In this document: in pieces, positions 1-9,769 of the stretch
Numbering within the stretch: position 1 is the stretch's first letter
Layout: each line of letters begins with the position of its first letter
DNA from: Vibrio sp. YMD68
Lineage (GTDB): Bacteria > Pseudomonadota > Gammaproteobacteria > Enterobacterales > Vibrionaceae
DNA length: 64,000 nt
Direction of reading: 5' to 3'
Assembly: GCF_029958905.1 (NCBI RefSeq)
Contig: NZ_CP124613.1
Coordinates: 806,001-870,000 of the forward strand
Notes under the pieces: generated by a model
The model's input: the letters and a program-made list of their open reading frames with translations, nothing else
Told to the model about the DNA's origin: nothing
Database searches by the model: none
Translations under genes and position numbers: made by a program

Positions 1-692
1 TCACCGATGTTACGAAAGCTTGCGCCCATAACAACCGTCTTGTAACCGTGGTCTTTGTAGTAGTTGTAAATATCTGAAACAGAGATGACACCTGGATCTT
101 CTGATGCTTCGAAATCACGACCTTCTTTCGCTTTGTACCAGTCCATGATGCGACCAACGAAAGGAGAAATTAGGAATACGTTAGCTTCAGCACAAGCACG
201 AGCTTGAGCGAAAGAGAATAGAAGCGTTAGGTTACAGTTGATGCCTTCTTTCTCTAGGGTTTCAGCCGCGCGGATGCCTTCCCAAGTAGAAGCCAGTTTG
301 ATTAGGATGCGGTCGTTAGTGATACCAGCGTCATTGTACATTTTGATAAGTTGACGGGCTTTAGCAACACTGCCTTCCATATCGTAAGAAAGACGGGCAT
401 CGACTTCAGTAGAGATACGGCCAGGGACAACTTTCAGAATTTCTTTACCGATATTGACGTTCAGCATGTCGCAAGTGTCTTGAACTTGCTGTGCTTTGTC
501 ATCGCTTTGAGCTTTAGCGTATTCGATAGAAGCGTCAATCAGAGGCGCGTACTCAGCAATTTGAGCCGCCTTAAGAATAAGAGACGGGTTAGTTGTTGCA
601 TCTTCTGGCGTGTATTTTGCGATCGCTTCGATATCACCAGTGTCGGCTACAACTGTCGTCAGTTTACGAAGTTGCTCTAACTTATTGCTCAT
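1..692 (-). CDS. talB: Transaldolase (3' end beyond window)
   Basis: Transaldolase of the non-oxidative pentose phosphate pathway, moving a dihydroxyacetone unit between sugar phosphates in the cytosol. Translating the minus strand from the ATG at 692 gives [20 protein letters not shown], the classic TalB start. The Schiff-base lysine falls at residue 132 in the context [17 protein letters not shown], the same position as in E. coli TalB. About 230 residues are present and the C-terminal part lies left of the window. The gene is divergent from a SorC-type sugar-responsive regulator across a 400-bp intergenic region, so control by that regulator is a reasonable inference. Family assignment is firm. 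Confidence 0.95.
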   Translation of the reverse strand, partial: MSNKLEQLRKLTTVVADTGDIEAIAKYTPEDATTNPSLILKAAQIAEYAPLIDASIEYAKAQSDDKAQQVQDTCDMLNVNIGKEILKVVPGRISTEVDARLSYDMEGSVAKARQLIKMYNDAGITNDRILIKLASTWEGIRAAETLEKEGINCNLTLLFSFAQARACAEANVFLISPFVGRIMDWYKAKEGRDFEASEDPGVISVSDIYNYYKDHGYKTVVMGASFRNIG

Positions 693-1092
693 AATCATTC
701 ATCCTATTTTTGGGCTTCGTTCGCCATTGGGCGATTGAAAGGGTTCAGCAAGCATGTGACACGAAGAACTCATTTCTTTGCATCAGATCTAAATTTTTAT
801 GCCGTGTGCAAGTGCTCTTGAGCGCATGCTCATTGCATGAGTAATTGATGTAATCATAATTATCGTATTCTGAAATATTGTCAATTGTTATGAGCCATAT
901 AAAGTGAATGTTGTCATGAAATTTATTTATATCATTGGATGTAGTGGCGGTATAAACGTTTGCTTAGTTTTCTATGGGTCGCAACGATGGAAAAAACACA
1001 TTGAACATTTGTAATGCTAACGAGCAAATGCTTGCGCTGTAGTGTGAGGTTCACTTAGAATCAGGGGGTGATCTCATAGCGTAGGAATCATT
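693..1092. promoter_or_regulatory. talB / SorC divergent intergenic region
   Basis: This 400-bp region holds no convincing gene. At 819-832 there is an interrupted dyad with 5-bp arms (TGAGC, 4 bases, GCTCA). It overlaps a second dyad, CTCAT/ATGAG, around 829-841. These are candidate operators for the neighbouring SorC-family regulator, placed on the talB-proximal side. The AT-rich stretch from about 840 to 960 would hold the promoters. A GTAGGA ribosome-binding site sits just before the GTG start of the regulator. The operator role is inferred from position only. Confidence 0.35.
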
Positions 1093-2070
1093 GTGCAAAA
1101 TACTCAAGATATCTCACTCGAAGTAACTAACTTACTGACGGAAATTGCCGTAGCGTATTATCAAGATGGGGCCACCCAAGAAGAAATTTCGCGAAAATTT
1201 TCAATATCACGAGCAAAAGTGGGCCGGTTGTTAAAACAGGCGCGTGATGAAGGGATTGTTGATATTACCGTCAAATACCACCCTGTTTTTAGTGCCAAGA
1301 TAGAGCAGCGCTTAATCGAACGTTTTGGTGTGAGCCGGGCGTTAATCGCGTTGGATCAGCCCAGTGAAGAGTTGCAACGTGAGCAGGTCGCAGGCTTAGT
1401 ATCAAACTATCTGACCAGCTCGTTAAAAAATGGCATGGTCGTTGCTGTTGGGCAGGGAAGAAACGTCTCTTCCGTTGCACACCATGTTGGTGTTATTACC
1501 CCCCGAGATTGTAAATTCGTTTGTGGTATTGGAGGCATTCACCCAAGAGGGGGGATGTTTAACGCGGACCACATCTGCCGTCAGCTCGCCAAGAAATATG
1601 GCGGTTCGTCGGAATCGCTCTACGCCCCTGCTTATGCTGAGAACCCAGATCAAAAGAAAGCGTTTATGCAAAATGCGACGGTAAAGCAGACCCTCGATCT
1701 TGCGCGTAAAGCCGATGTCGCGTTGGTCGGTATTGGTGACATGAGTGAAAATAGCTATATGGTCGACTTAGGCTGGTTTAGCACTGATGAGGTTGTTCAG
1801 TCGCGTTTGACACAAGGCGTTGTTGGCGATTTTGCGGGTTATGATTTCTTCGATATTCACGGAAAGGTCGCAATTACCGTCATGAGTGACCGAGTCATCG
1901 GCTTAGGTATTGAAGAATTTCGCCCGATTGCGGAAGTTATTGCCATTGCGGCTGAAAACTCAAAACCCTTAGCATTACTTGGTGCATTAAGGACAGGAGT
2001 GGTGGACGTTATTGCGACCAGTGTGAGCAATGCGCTCACGGTATTGAATCTTGACGAACAGATGAGGTAG
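1093..2070 (+). CDS. SorC/DeoR-type sugar-binding transcriptional regulator
   Basis: SorC-family regulator of 325 residues starting at GTG. Residues about 10-60 form the N-terminal helix-turn-helix (YYQDGATQEEISRKFSISRA, then KVGRLLKQA). The rest is the sugar-phosphate-binding effector domain, with VAVGQGRNVSSVAHHV and the glycine-rich KFVCGIGGIHPRGG segment, and a later VALVGIGDM. Proteins of this family sense phosphorylated sugars and repress or activate carbohydrate operons. The divergent transaldolase gene makes pentose-phosphate metabolism the likely target. The chitinase gene follows on the same strand, but a 197-bp gap and its own strong ribosome-binding site argue for separate expression. 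Confidence 0.9.
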   Translation: MQNTQDISLEVTNLLTEIAVAYYQDGATQEEISRKFSISRAKVGRLLKQARDEGIVDITVKYHPVFSAKIEQRLIERFGVSRALIALDQPSEELQREQVAGLVSNYLTSSLKNGMVVAVGQGRNVSSVAHHVGVITPRDCKFVCGIGGIHPRGGMFNADHICRQLAKKYGGSSESLYAPAYAENPDQKKAFMQNATVKQTLDLARKADVALVGIGDMSENSYMVDLGWFSTDEVVQSRLTQGVVGDFAGYDFFDIHGKVAITVMSDRVIGLGIEEFRPIAEVIAIAAENSKPLALLGALRTGVVDVIATSVSNALTVLNLDEQMR

Positions 2071-2267
2071 CAGCCTATCGCTGTAAAGCGGGTTTTAGAG
2101 TAATAAGATAGGCTTATGAATGACTCAAAGTCGCCAGTTTTGATCTGAACGCTAAAAATATTGCATCATTACAACGATTAGTGGGCGGTGACTCGCAGCC
2201 CGATTTACTTCAAGTGCTAAATAAATAGCCAATGACTATTTTGTAACCAAATAACAGGAGGTTACAA

Positions 2268-3566
2268 ATGAAAAAAACACTAACAACGCTGGCTATGTTG
2301 TCTGCATTCTCTGTTTCATCGGTAAGTGCAAATGAGCCCGTCGTGGCGGGTTACTTTGCCGACTGGCAATATAACAAAGAGCAAAACCCTTATACGGTGA
2401 AAGACATTCCCGCCGATAAATTGACTCACATTATCTACGCCTTTTTAAGTATGTGTGGCCCTCATACTGGCGCGTCGAGTGCCGTTCAAGATCAGGTCGC
2501 GAAAGCGTGTGAGGGTAAGGCCCCGTTTAGTGCGATTATTGTTGATAATCAAGCCGCCCTGCAACATGACTTTGGTGATGTAGACGTCGATGTTAACTAC
2601 AAAGGCCACTTTGCGCAGTTGGCACAGCTTAAAAAAGACAACCCTTCAATCAAAATTTTACCGTCATTTGGCGGCTGGACGATGTCTGAACCCTTTCACG
2701 CCATGGCGAAAGACCCTAAAGCCATGCAACAGTTCTCGAAAACAGCGGTCGAAATTATAGAGCAATATGCGTTCTTTGATGGCATCGATCTCGATTGGGA
2801 ATATCCTGGTGGAGGCGGGCTGACGACATCGCCTTGGAATCCGGACACGAAGCTCAATGATGAACAAAAAGCCCAAGAGCGAGAAGCCTTTACCTATTTA
2901 GTGAAAACCCTTCGTCAGGATCTCGATACGCTCTCTAAATCGACTCAACGAGAGTACGAGCTGTCTACGGCAGTGGGTGTCGGCCCGAAAGCAACTCAAA
3001 TTGACTGGGCGAGTGCGGCGCCATATTTAACCAATATGTTTGCGATGACCTACGACTTCTTAGGAGGTTGGGGGCAACAAACGGGACATCTGACTAACCT
3101 TCACGCAACAGAGAGAAGTTGGTGGGGGATGGGCGCTGATGTGTTCATCAACCAAATGATCGAGGCGGGCATTCCAAGTGAGAAACTGGTTCTGGGTGCC
3201 GCGTTTTATGGCCGAGGTTGGCAAGGAACAAAAGACTATCAAGGCGGATTGCCTTCATCAGACCTAGTCTCTGAAAAAGGCGCTGAATTTGGTACCGGTG
3301 AAAATGGGTACTTTATGTTCTGGGATTTGATGAAAAACTACAGTGACAAGCAAGGCTACAGCTATTTATATGACGAGCAAGCCCAAGCGCCGTACTTGTG
3401 GAATGACAAGGAAAAAGTGTTTATCTCGTTTGAAGATGAACGCTCTATTCGAGCAAAGGCCGACTGGGCTAAATCAGCTAAGTTAGGCGGTATCTTTACT
3501 TGGGAGCTGTCAGGGGACCCTTCTGGGAATCTCGTGGACGCGATGCATGATCAGATGAATAAGTAG
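2268..3566 (+). CDS. Secreted GH18 chitinase
   Basis: Glycoside hydrolase family 18 endochitinase, 432 residues. A signal peptide (MKKTLTTLAMLSAFSVSSVSA) is followed by a mature start NEPVVAGYFADWQ. The catalytic DxxDxDxE motif reads DGIDLDWEYPGG, with the proton donor at Glu178. Conserved downstream segments MTYDFLGGWG and LVLGAAFYGRGW and the closing GGIFTWELSGDPSG complete the TIM barrel. No separate chitin-binding domain is visible, so this is a single-domain enzyme. An ideal AGGAGGT ribosome-binding site lies 6 bases before the ATG, and a strong terminator follows. It should release chitooligosaccharides outside the cell or in the periplasm. Confidence 0.95.
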   Translation: MKKTLTTLAMLSAFSVSSVSANEPVVAGYFADWQYNKEQNPYTVKDIPADKLTHIIYAFLSMCGPHTGASSAVQDQVAKACEGKAPFSAIIVDNQAALQHDFGDVDVDVNYKGHFAQLAQLKKDNPSIKILPSFGGWTMSEPFHAMAKDPKAMQQFSKTAVEIIEQYAFFDGIDLDWEYPGGGGLTTSPWNPDTKLNDEQKAQEREAFTYLVKTLRQDLDTLSKSTQREYELSTAVGVGPKATQIDWASAAPYLTNMFAMTYDFLGGWGQQTGHLTNLHATERSWWGMGADVFINQMIEAGIPSEKLVLGAAFYGRGWQGTKDYQGGLPSSDLVSEKGAEFGTGENGYFMFWDLMKNYSDKQGYSYLYDEQAQAPYLWNDKEKVFISFEDERSIRAKADWAKSAKLGGIFTWELSGDPSGNLVDAMHDQMNK

Positions 3567-3611
3567 CCGTTTTATTAAAGTAGCGGCTTTATTAAAAGCG
3601 GCTAGAAACAA

Positions 3612-3640
3612 AAATAACACCCTGTCGTAGGGTGTTATTT
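3612..3640. terminator. Rho-independent terminator after chitinase
   Basis: A perfect 12-bp stem (AAATAACACCCT / AGGGTGTTATTT) with a 5-base loop; the T-rich end serves the plus strand. It lies 45 bp after the chitinase stop codon. Confidence 0.85.
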
Positions 3641-3753
3641 CGTTGCGGGCTTGTCTAGTACATCTCATTATCTAAGAACTAGGCGCTGAATGAAGCACGT
3701 TCTCACTTCCTTTCCTTTTCGTATTTTTCGCACACGGCGAACATTCACTTAGT

Positions 3754-3924
3754 TTAGGGTGAGTGATCACTCAGTGCGTTAGGGTCATCGTCAAAGGGGT
3801 GCTCGGCGCGATCTCTTAGCACCTCTAACTGATGCTCTAGCATGTTCACGGTATCGTAATCAGCTTCAGAGCAAGCGATATAAATCTGCTGCTCCAATGC
3901 CTCGATACTATCCTTTAGTGCCAT
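3754..3924 (-). CDS. Small acidic helical protein downstream of cti
   Basis: A 56-residue protein starting MALKDSIEALEQQIYIACSE. I chose the ATG at 3924, not the upstream in-frame ATG at 3942, because AGGAGGTG sits 5 bases before 3924. The first two thirds look like a charged amphipathic helix or helical hairpin, and the tail is acidic (HPFDDDPNALSDHSP). No signal peptide or membrane segment is visible. It starts 32 bp after the cti stop on the same strand, so co-transcription is likely. I do not recognise the family. The strong ribosome-binding site makes it a real gene. Confidence 0.7.
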   Translation of the reverse strand: MALKDSIEALEQQIYIACSEADYDTVNMLEHQLEVLRDRAEHPFDDDPNALSDHSP

Positions 3925-3956
3925 GACCCACCTCCTAAACATATTATCGAACGGAT

Positions 3957-6311
3957 TTATTTGTTCTCAAATCTATTGTAGTCAAGCAATCCAAATTCGA
4001 TAGGCTGATTTTTCTGGTACCAAGCGTGTAGACGGTCACTGAACGGCCAGAAGTTAGGGTCACTTCGTCGAATAGCAAATTGATCCAGTAACTTAATGTA
4101 GTCCTCTTCCGTTTTAAGGGTGGACAGTCTTTTCACTAAATCAGGAACTTCTTTTTCACCGACAAGAAGAAACGCTGACGGATAGCTTCCAATAATACCT
4201 TTCACTAAGGTTAGGTCGTCATTGCCAAAATCTCGGTTACTCTCTTCGTTAAACAAACTCGAAATGTTCGTGTGGGCGGCATTACGCAAGATAGTAAATA
4301 CCTCATCTTTGCCTGTCTCTGTCTCAACAATCATCATTATGATCTCTGGAAGAAACTGGACACCATTCCCTTTAACGCCATTAACTGAATTAAGCAGACG
4401 CTCGTTATTCGTTGATAGATCGCTTTGTTCTATGTTGTATCGAGTATTGAGTACAGGGCCAAGTTGGGTCTGTAGAATATCGTACAACTCGTTTTTGTAA
4501 TCCGTCGTCTGATACGGAACGAGGCTCTGTTGGTCAAATGGACGGATATTACGCTGGAAAAAATCACTCAAGTCGCTACTTTGGTTTTGATACCAGCTCG
4601 AATGCTCGATATGGCGAACCTCTCGTGGCAATAGAGAAATAAAATTCGTTTCCCCTTCAAGTCGAAGAAAATCCATGAACATACGAGTGATCAGCTGGTG
4701 GCCAAAGTTACCGTAAATATCAAAGCCTGCAACCAGAAGATAATGGATTCTTTCAAGAAGTGCATAATCGAGTACCCACGCGGTTTTGGGCGGGTGTCCG
4801 ACTAACCCTTGGACCACAGAGGCGCTATCAAAATGCCTAAAAATCGTAAGAGCCGCGTTTTGATTACTGCCATCACCTTGCCAAAGAATGTCGGTGGTTA
4901 AGTACTCCCCCTGATTAAACCAATCGTTAATGAATGTGGATTTTGCTTCTAAATAGCGCGCTTGTTGACGTGAGTATTTTACCCAACTGACAACAGGGAC
5001 TGTTGTACTATCAAGCTCCGAGGGAAGTCGTAAATTATTGACTTGCGACTGATAGAATTCGTTGATTTCAGGAAGATTAGATTTGTCAGGATCAATAAAC
5101 ATCACCCAGAAACGGTCGTTAATCACGTTGAGCGCGAGCTGACCACGACAAACGGGACCTTTTATAAACGCGCCAATGGTGTTTTGAGCGGTGTCGACCA
5201 TGAATTTAAACCGTGAACGAACAGGCAAATCAAAGAAAGCGGTCAGAGGGTTCGCGGCAACACCAATTTGGTAACTTGGTAGATTAGTGACGCTGTAACT
5301 TTCATCGGCGAACCAGGCTTGCCAATTTTCTAAGCGAGCGCTATTCAATTCAAAGGGCAAGTGGGTTTTGCTTACCGTCGTTCCTTGCTCTGGAATCAAT
5401 CGATAGTAAACACGATCGACCCCTGGGTTATCATAAGGTCTTCGAGTCACAATACGTTGAACGACCTCTCCTGGTGGAGTCGAGGAACGCACCAGATTAA
5501 AGTAACGAGGGCTACCAGCGAGTTCCGAAAAATAAAGATGAGAAAGAAAAAGGTGTTCGTAAATGTATCGTGCCGATAGCTGACTTTTCAGATCATCTTT
5601 ATTGAGAAAGGTTTCATATTCCGCAATCTTACTTTGTTCCGCCCTGGACAATGGAAGAGGGACGTTCATGATTGAGCCGTTCTCAACCCATGCCATCAGG
5701 GTACTGTATTCATGACCACTGAGATTAGGGAGTCCGTAGGGCATTCCCCAGGTCGGGAAGTCTTGCTCATATTTATCGAACTCTTCAATAGAAGGGCACT
5801 CTTGCAGTCGATCAATGGCAAAATCAAACCCCTCCAATTGCTTTTGATCGGGCAGTGGGTGATTTTCTTTTTGCATAAGCATACGAGAAATCAAACTTGC
5901 TTGAATATTTGCCGTGGGGGTTTGATCACGCTCATTGAGGATTGGGTGAAAACTGAAAGATCGCCATTGCTCGGTTGATTGCGCGTCTTCAAACAGTCGC
6001 GTCGGCTGAGCCGCGGTTAAGCGTGTACCTTGGTACACCAGAGCGTCACTGGCTCCGCGATCTATCCCTTCGACAGACGACATCTTTAGCTGGCAAGGTG
6101 CGTCGTAACAGGCGTGGCAAACAACACAGCGGTTATCAATGATGGGTTTGACTTCATTAAGAAAAAAGTTGGCTTGTGCGGACTCGTGGTTAACCGTCCG
6201 TTGCTGAACACTCGCTTTACCGAATAGTTCATCGTAGTTAAGCCCTGCATAAGTTGCACAACCTGAGAAAATGACGACAAAACTTAAGAAAAGGAACTTC
6301 CTAAAATTCAT
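3957..6311 (-). CDS. cti: Fatty acid cis/trans isomerase (Cti)
   Basis: Periplasmic cytochrome-type enzyme that converts cis-unsaturated membrane fatty acids to trans, which rapidly stiffens the membrane under solvent or heat stress. The 784-residue length is normal for the family. The N-terminus is a lipoprotein-like signal (FLSFVVIFSGCATYAG), followed by a single heme c motif CVVCH near residue 63. The rest matches the Cti family in its order of segments, including FSFHPILNERDQTP and GMPYGLPNLSGHEYSTLMAWVENG. A small gene follows within 32 bp. Its presence suits a strain carrying RND and other envelope efflux systems. Confidence 0.92.
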   Translation of the reverse strand: MNFRKFLFLSFVVIFSGCATYAGLNYDELFGKASVQQRTVNHESAQANFFLNEVKPIIDNRCVVCHACYDAPCQLKMSSVEGIDRGASDALVYQGTRLTAAQPTRLFEDAQSTEQWRSFSFHPILNERDQTPTANIQASLISRMLMQKENHPLPDQKQLEGFDFAIDRLQECPSIEEFDKYEQDFPTWGMPYGLPNLSGHEYSTLMAWVENGSIMNVPLPLSRAEQSKIAEYETFLNKDDLKSQLSARYIYEHLFLSHLYFSELAGSPRYFNLVRSSTPPGEVVQRIVTRRPYDNPGVDRVYYRLIPEQGTTVSKTHLPFELNSARLENWQAWFADESYSVTNLPSYQIGVAANPLTAFFDLPVRSRFKFMVDTAQNTIGAFIKGPVCRGQLALNVINDRFWVMFIDPDKSNLPEINEFYQSQVNNLRLPSELDSTTVPVVSWVKYSRQQARYLEAKSTFINDWFNQGEYLTTDILWQGDGSNQNAALTIFRHFDSASVVQGLVGHPPKTAWVLDYALLERIHYLLVAGFDIYGNFGHQLITRMFMDFLRLEGETNFISLLPREVRHIEHSSWYQNQSSDLSDFFQRNIRPFDQQSLVPYQTTDYKNELYDILQTQLGPVLNTRYNIEQSDLSTNNERLLNSVNGVKGNGVQFLPEIIMMIVETETGKDEVFTILRNAAHTNISSLFNEESNRDFGNDDLTLVKGIIGSYPSAFLLVGEKEVPDLVKRLSTLKTEEDYIKLLDQFAIRRSDPNFWPFSDRLHAWYQKNQPIEFGLLDYNRFENK

Positions 6312-6544
6312 GTTGTTACCGAAAGATATTAAAACTATCTATCAGTATACAACAAAAAATCGCCTGGTTTAATCTAGGAACCTTACCCATCAACGTGAGT
6401 CATTCCTCGTTGATCAAGTCACTTTCACCATGGAAATCTAGCCATAAGTATAACCACTAAGCATAATCACTAAGCCATTAAGCCATTAAGCATAGCAAGA
6501 TGGACTCGTATCGAGGGGGAAAAGGAATGGTTGCAGGCGGATAG

Positions 6545-6575
6545 AAAATGACCCAACACAAGGTCGGGCCATTTT
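6545..6575. terminator. Terminator after OFA transporter
   Basis: An inverted repeat (AAAATGACCC / GGGCCATTTT, one mismatch) with an 11-base loop. Read on the minus strand it ends in T-rich sequence. It lies 24 bp after the stop of the MFS gene. Between it and the cti start lie only short AAGC/CATTAAGC-type repeats around 6455-6490. Confidence 0.55.
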
Positions 6576-6598
6576 AAAAAATTAGGTCTAAATTACGA

Positions 6599-7837
6599 TT
6601 ACGCGCTTGCAGGCTGTAATTGGTCTGCAGACACTTCTTTCACCGGTTTAGTAACAAATGCTAGAACAACACAAACAGCCATCATTGCAGCAGAAATCGT
6701 GTAAGCCAGGCTGTAACCACCATTATGAGACATAGAGTAACCCACAACAGCAACGCCTAGTGCGCCACCAATGCCCCAGGCTGTGTACAGTACGCCGTAG
6801 TTGGTACCATAGTTCTTTAGGCCGTAATATTCCGCAGTCAGTGACGGGAATACAGCCAGTAAAGTACCGTAGCCAACCGCCGCAATGGCAGTACCAATAA
6901 TCAGTGTAAATTCAGAATCGAATGTCGCAAACAACACCATATTGATGCCTTGCAGGATAAAGGCCAGAAGAAGGGTACGAACACCACCAATTTTGTCTGA
7001 CAACATACCAGCGCCAACACGACCAGCAGAGTTGAAAACAGCAAGAATAGACGCCAAATAAACCGCATTCGGCAAATTAGCTTGCACGCTCGCGATATTA
7101 GTAATGTTACCAATCACCATCAAACCAACTGACGCCGCAAAAGCGTACATCACCCAAAGCGAATAAAACTGAGGAGTTTTGAGCATGGCTTTCCAGCTGA
7201 TGTCGTTTGCCTTCTTAACTGAAAGAGGCGCTTGACCCGCCTTAACTTTCGGTGCAACAGGAACGTAATCTTCTGGTGGATTATTGATGGTACAAGCCAG
7301 TGGAACAGCGATCAGTAAAACGCCAGCACCAAGAATCATGAATGCTGTGTTAATACCCATCTCGGTAATCAGCATTGAAGTCAGAGGGGCCAAGTAAATA
7401 GCAGCAAGGCCAAATCCAGCGGCAATTAAGCCGTTAACCATGCCTTTTTTCGATGGGTGAAACCACTTCATTGCTGAAGGAGATAAACACGCATAGCCGA
7501 AACCAATACCTGCACCAGTGATGACACCAAAAGTGATATTAAGCATGAGTACTGAGTGAACAAAGCCAGAAGCAATCATACCAAGACCAGTCAGCAAAGT
7601 ACCTAAGATGAGGATCTTACGTGGCCCCATTCGATCTTGAAGAATACCAGCAATTAACAGGCAGATAGAAAAAGTAATGGTGGCGATTGCGTACGGAGAA
7701 GAGGCATCCGCCGCGCTCCAACCAAAGTCAGTAACCAGTGCTTTATTAAATACACTCCAAGCATACAGGATGCCAAGACAAAGGTTGATACAGAATCCCG
7801 CTAATAGGATACGCATAGCTTTATCGATCTTGCTCAT
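6599..7837 (-). CDS. OFA-family MFS transporter
   Basis: Major facilitator of the oxalate/formate antiporter (OFA) subgroup, 412 residues with 12 predicted membrane helices. The start is typical of the group (AMRILLAGFCINLCLGILYAWSVF). The motif-A-like loop reads LQDRMGPRKI and its second-half equivalent reads LSDKIGGVRT. Conserved signatures include GFGYACLSPSAMKWF and GIGGALGVAVVG. Relatives include the YhjX-type pyruvate carriers, but substrate cannot be read from sequence. It is transcribed alone, divergent from the patatin gene. Confidence 0.88.
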   Translation of the reverse strand: MSKIDKAMRILLAGFCINLCLGILYAWSVFNKALVTDFGWSAADASSPYAIATITFSICLLIAGILQDRMGPRKILILGTLLTGLGMIASGFVHSVLMLNITFGVITGAGIGFGYACLSPSAMKWFHPSKKGMVNGLIAAGFGLAAIYLAPLTSMLITEMGINTAFMILGAGVLLIAVPLACTINNPPEDYVPVAPKVKAGQAPLSVKKANDISWKAMLKTPQFYSLWVMYAFAASVGLMVIGNITNIASVQANLPNAVYLASILAVFNSAGRVGAGMLSDKIGGVRTLLLAFILQGINMVLFATFDSEFTLIIGTAIAAVGYGTLLAVFPSLTAEYYGLKNYGTNYGVLYTAWGIGGALGVAVVGYSMSHNGGYSLAYTISAAMMAVCVVLAFVTKPVKEVSADQLQPASA

Positions 7838-8327
7838 TATTTATTCCAGTGTTGCCTCGACATATCGAGGAAGTGATTAAAGGTATTTATTCAAAATTAG
7901 TTTGCGTTTATCAACAATTACCGCAAAGAGCGCGGATTATAACCAATATAAATGTGATTGGAATCTCTTTCTTTACCAAATAATCATTTAATTTCAATGT
8001 GTTAATCAATTGAAATAATTGTTACAACTATGTGTTCGGTATGGGTGCTATCAACACCAACGTAACGTACTATCTGTAGGGGTAACCGTTTGTTTTAGCA
8101 TTATTTTGTTAAAAATTGATGAATAATTTAAAATGTATAAATAATATTGATGCACTCGAGTGTGGAAAAGTCTCTGTCATTAACGTCTCTGTGATCTAGC
8201 CATTAAGAGTAGAAAGGCTAAGCTTTCTCAATTGTGCGTTAATGTATATGCTCATGTGTGTATAGTTTCCCGTTAAACCATGAAAATTGGTCTATCTAGT
8301 TTTCCGAAATAGTAAATAGAGGTTCTC
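7838..8327. other. Intergenic region between OFA carrier and patatin
   Basis: 490 bp of AT-rich DNA between two divergent genes. It must hold both promoters. I see no ORF, stable hairpin or clear operator in it. GAGG lies 8 bases before the patatin ATG. Confidence 0.5.
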
Positions 8328-9542
8328 ATGCTTGATTCAACAATAAGTGCTTTAGTGGTTCAGGGGGGCGGCCAAAAAGGCGCCTTCGCTGCGGGTGTTC
8401 TGGATCAGTTTAAGCGAGAAGATTATGACCCGTTTTCTATCTATTTGGGTACGTCCGCTGGGGCGTTAAACATCGCGGCATTCATTGCTGGTCAAACAGG
8501 ACTGGCGCTCGACTTTATAATGAACTACACCACGAATCAGCGTTTTTTTGATTTCAATAAGTTTGTGAATAAACAGCAGCCGATGGATCTGGATTGGGCG
8601 TTTCAATTTGTGGAAAGTGGAGAGTTTCCATTAGACATCAAACAAGGAAAAGAGAAACTAGAACAATGGCATCTTGGACGAAAAAGAGAAGCGCTGGCCT
8701 GTGTGACGCATGTTGAAGAACTCAAAGATTATTACTATCCGATTTTTGAGGATAACTGGTTTGATATTTTACGGGCAACCAGTGCGATTCCCGTACTCTA
8801 TTTTGATGACATTGAGTTTGATGGCGCAACATGGGTAGATGGGGGAGTTACATCGACGATTCCAGTGCACGAAGCCTACCGACGTGGCGCTACCGAACTG
8901 GTCGTTATCACCACTGAGCCGATTGTTAATGAAACGCCACTTGTTAATGAAGGGCAGCTTGCCAATGAAAAGCTGCTGGTTAATGAAAATCAATGGGATA
9001 ACCAAAAGCAATCGCAGCCCAAACCGCCTTCGACATTTTCCCTTGGCATAGAAAGCGGCATTGATCAGTTTGTCGAAAAGTATGGCTTAGTTGGCCATGT
9101 CGCCCGACTGAATGAATTTCATCAGCAGTTTTCTCAAGCAGTTGAACGGGTCAAGTCAAATTACCCTTCATTAGCTGTCCCTTCATTAACCATGCCTACA
9201 TTATCCACCCCTTCATTATCAAAAAAAGTAGGTAATATTAGTTGGGTGCCAGAAGCAGAAAAGCTCGCTAATTTGCTGAAAGATCAATCGAAGAAGGGAC
9301 ATTTTTCAGGGGGCAGTTCAAAGAAAATGGAGATGCTAGTCTCTCATTACCTTAATCATGAATCGGTCAAAGAATTCATGAATCGGCCTCCCGAAGGTGT
9401 CGTTATTCATGAAATAACACCTGCAAGCCCACTTTCAAGTCGAGGTCTACTCAGTGGGAAAGATGACATTCTCAGCGACTACCAACAAGGCTTGTTGGCT
9501 GGGAAAGAGTTCATTATCAATCAACGTAATCAATTAACGTAA
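8328..9542 (+). CDS. YjjU-like patatin-family phospholipase with repeat-bearing linker
   Basis: Patatin-like phospholipase or acyl hydrolase, 404 residues. The oxyanion loop is QGGGQKGAFAAGVL (residues 12-25), the nucleophile elbow GTSAG is near residue 43, and the dyad aspartate lies in DGGVTSTIP near 170, so the catalytic dyad is intact. The C-terminal segment (EGVVIHEITPASPLSSRGLLS, then DYQQGLLAGKEF) resembles the tail of E. coli YjjU. Between the two lie hexapeptide repeats of the form (L/I)VNExx and pentapeptide repeats of the form PSLxx, absent from ordinary family members as far as I know. No signal peptide, so probably cytosolic. Confidence 0.88.
   Translation: MLDSTISALVVQGGGQKGAFAAGVLDQFKREDYDPFSIYLGTSAGALNIAAFIAGQTGLALDFIMNYTTNQRFFDFNKFVNKQQPMDLDWAFQFVESGEFPLDIKQGKEKLEQWHLGRKREALACVTHVEELKDYYYPIFEDNWFDILRATSAIPVLYFDDIEFDGATWVDGGVTSTIPVHEAYRRGATELVVITTEPIVNETPLVNEGQLANEKLLVNENQWDNQKQSQPKPPSTFSLGIESGIDQFVEKYGLVGHVARLNEFHQQFSQAVERVKSNYPSLAVPSLTMPTLSTPSLSKKVGNISWVPEAEKLANLLKDQSKKGHFSGGSSKKMEMLVSHYLNHESVKEFMNRPPEGVVIHEITPASPLSSRGLLSGKDDILSDYQQGLLAGKEFIINQRNQLT
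8922..8993 (+). repeat. Four 18-bp tandem units inside patatin gene
   Basis: Four imperfect 18-bp units, each carrying a core like CTTGTTAATGAA, encode a six-residue (L/I)VNExx repeat. All units are in frame. Confidence 0.8.
9165..9224 (+). repeat. Four 15-bp tandem units inside patatin gene
   Basis: Four 15-bp units beginning CCTTCATTA or CCTACATTA encode a five-residue P(S/T)Lxx repeat. This is a second, unrelated tandem repeat in the same linker region. Confidence 0.8.
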
Positions 9543-9769
9543 TTAATCAACTTAGCCAAATACGATCACGGTGATCTACTTTGCTATAAGTCGAGGCAAT
9601 AGCGAGTGGCTTTCAATGAATGAGCGATTAGTGAGCCAGATGAGTCACTATGAAATAATAACTTGTAGGAATAATGTAACCGGAATGTTTCATAAAAACA
9701 GCTATAACGATATTATATTTAGCTCAATAGCGCTATATTGGCCTATTCGTTAAATATAGGAGTTAAAGG

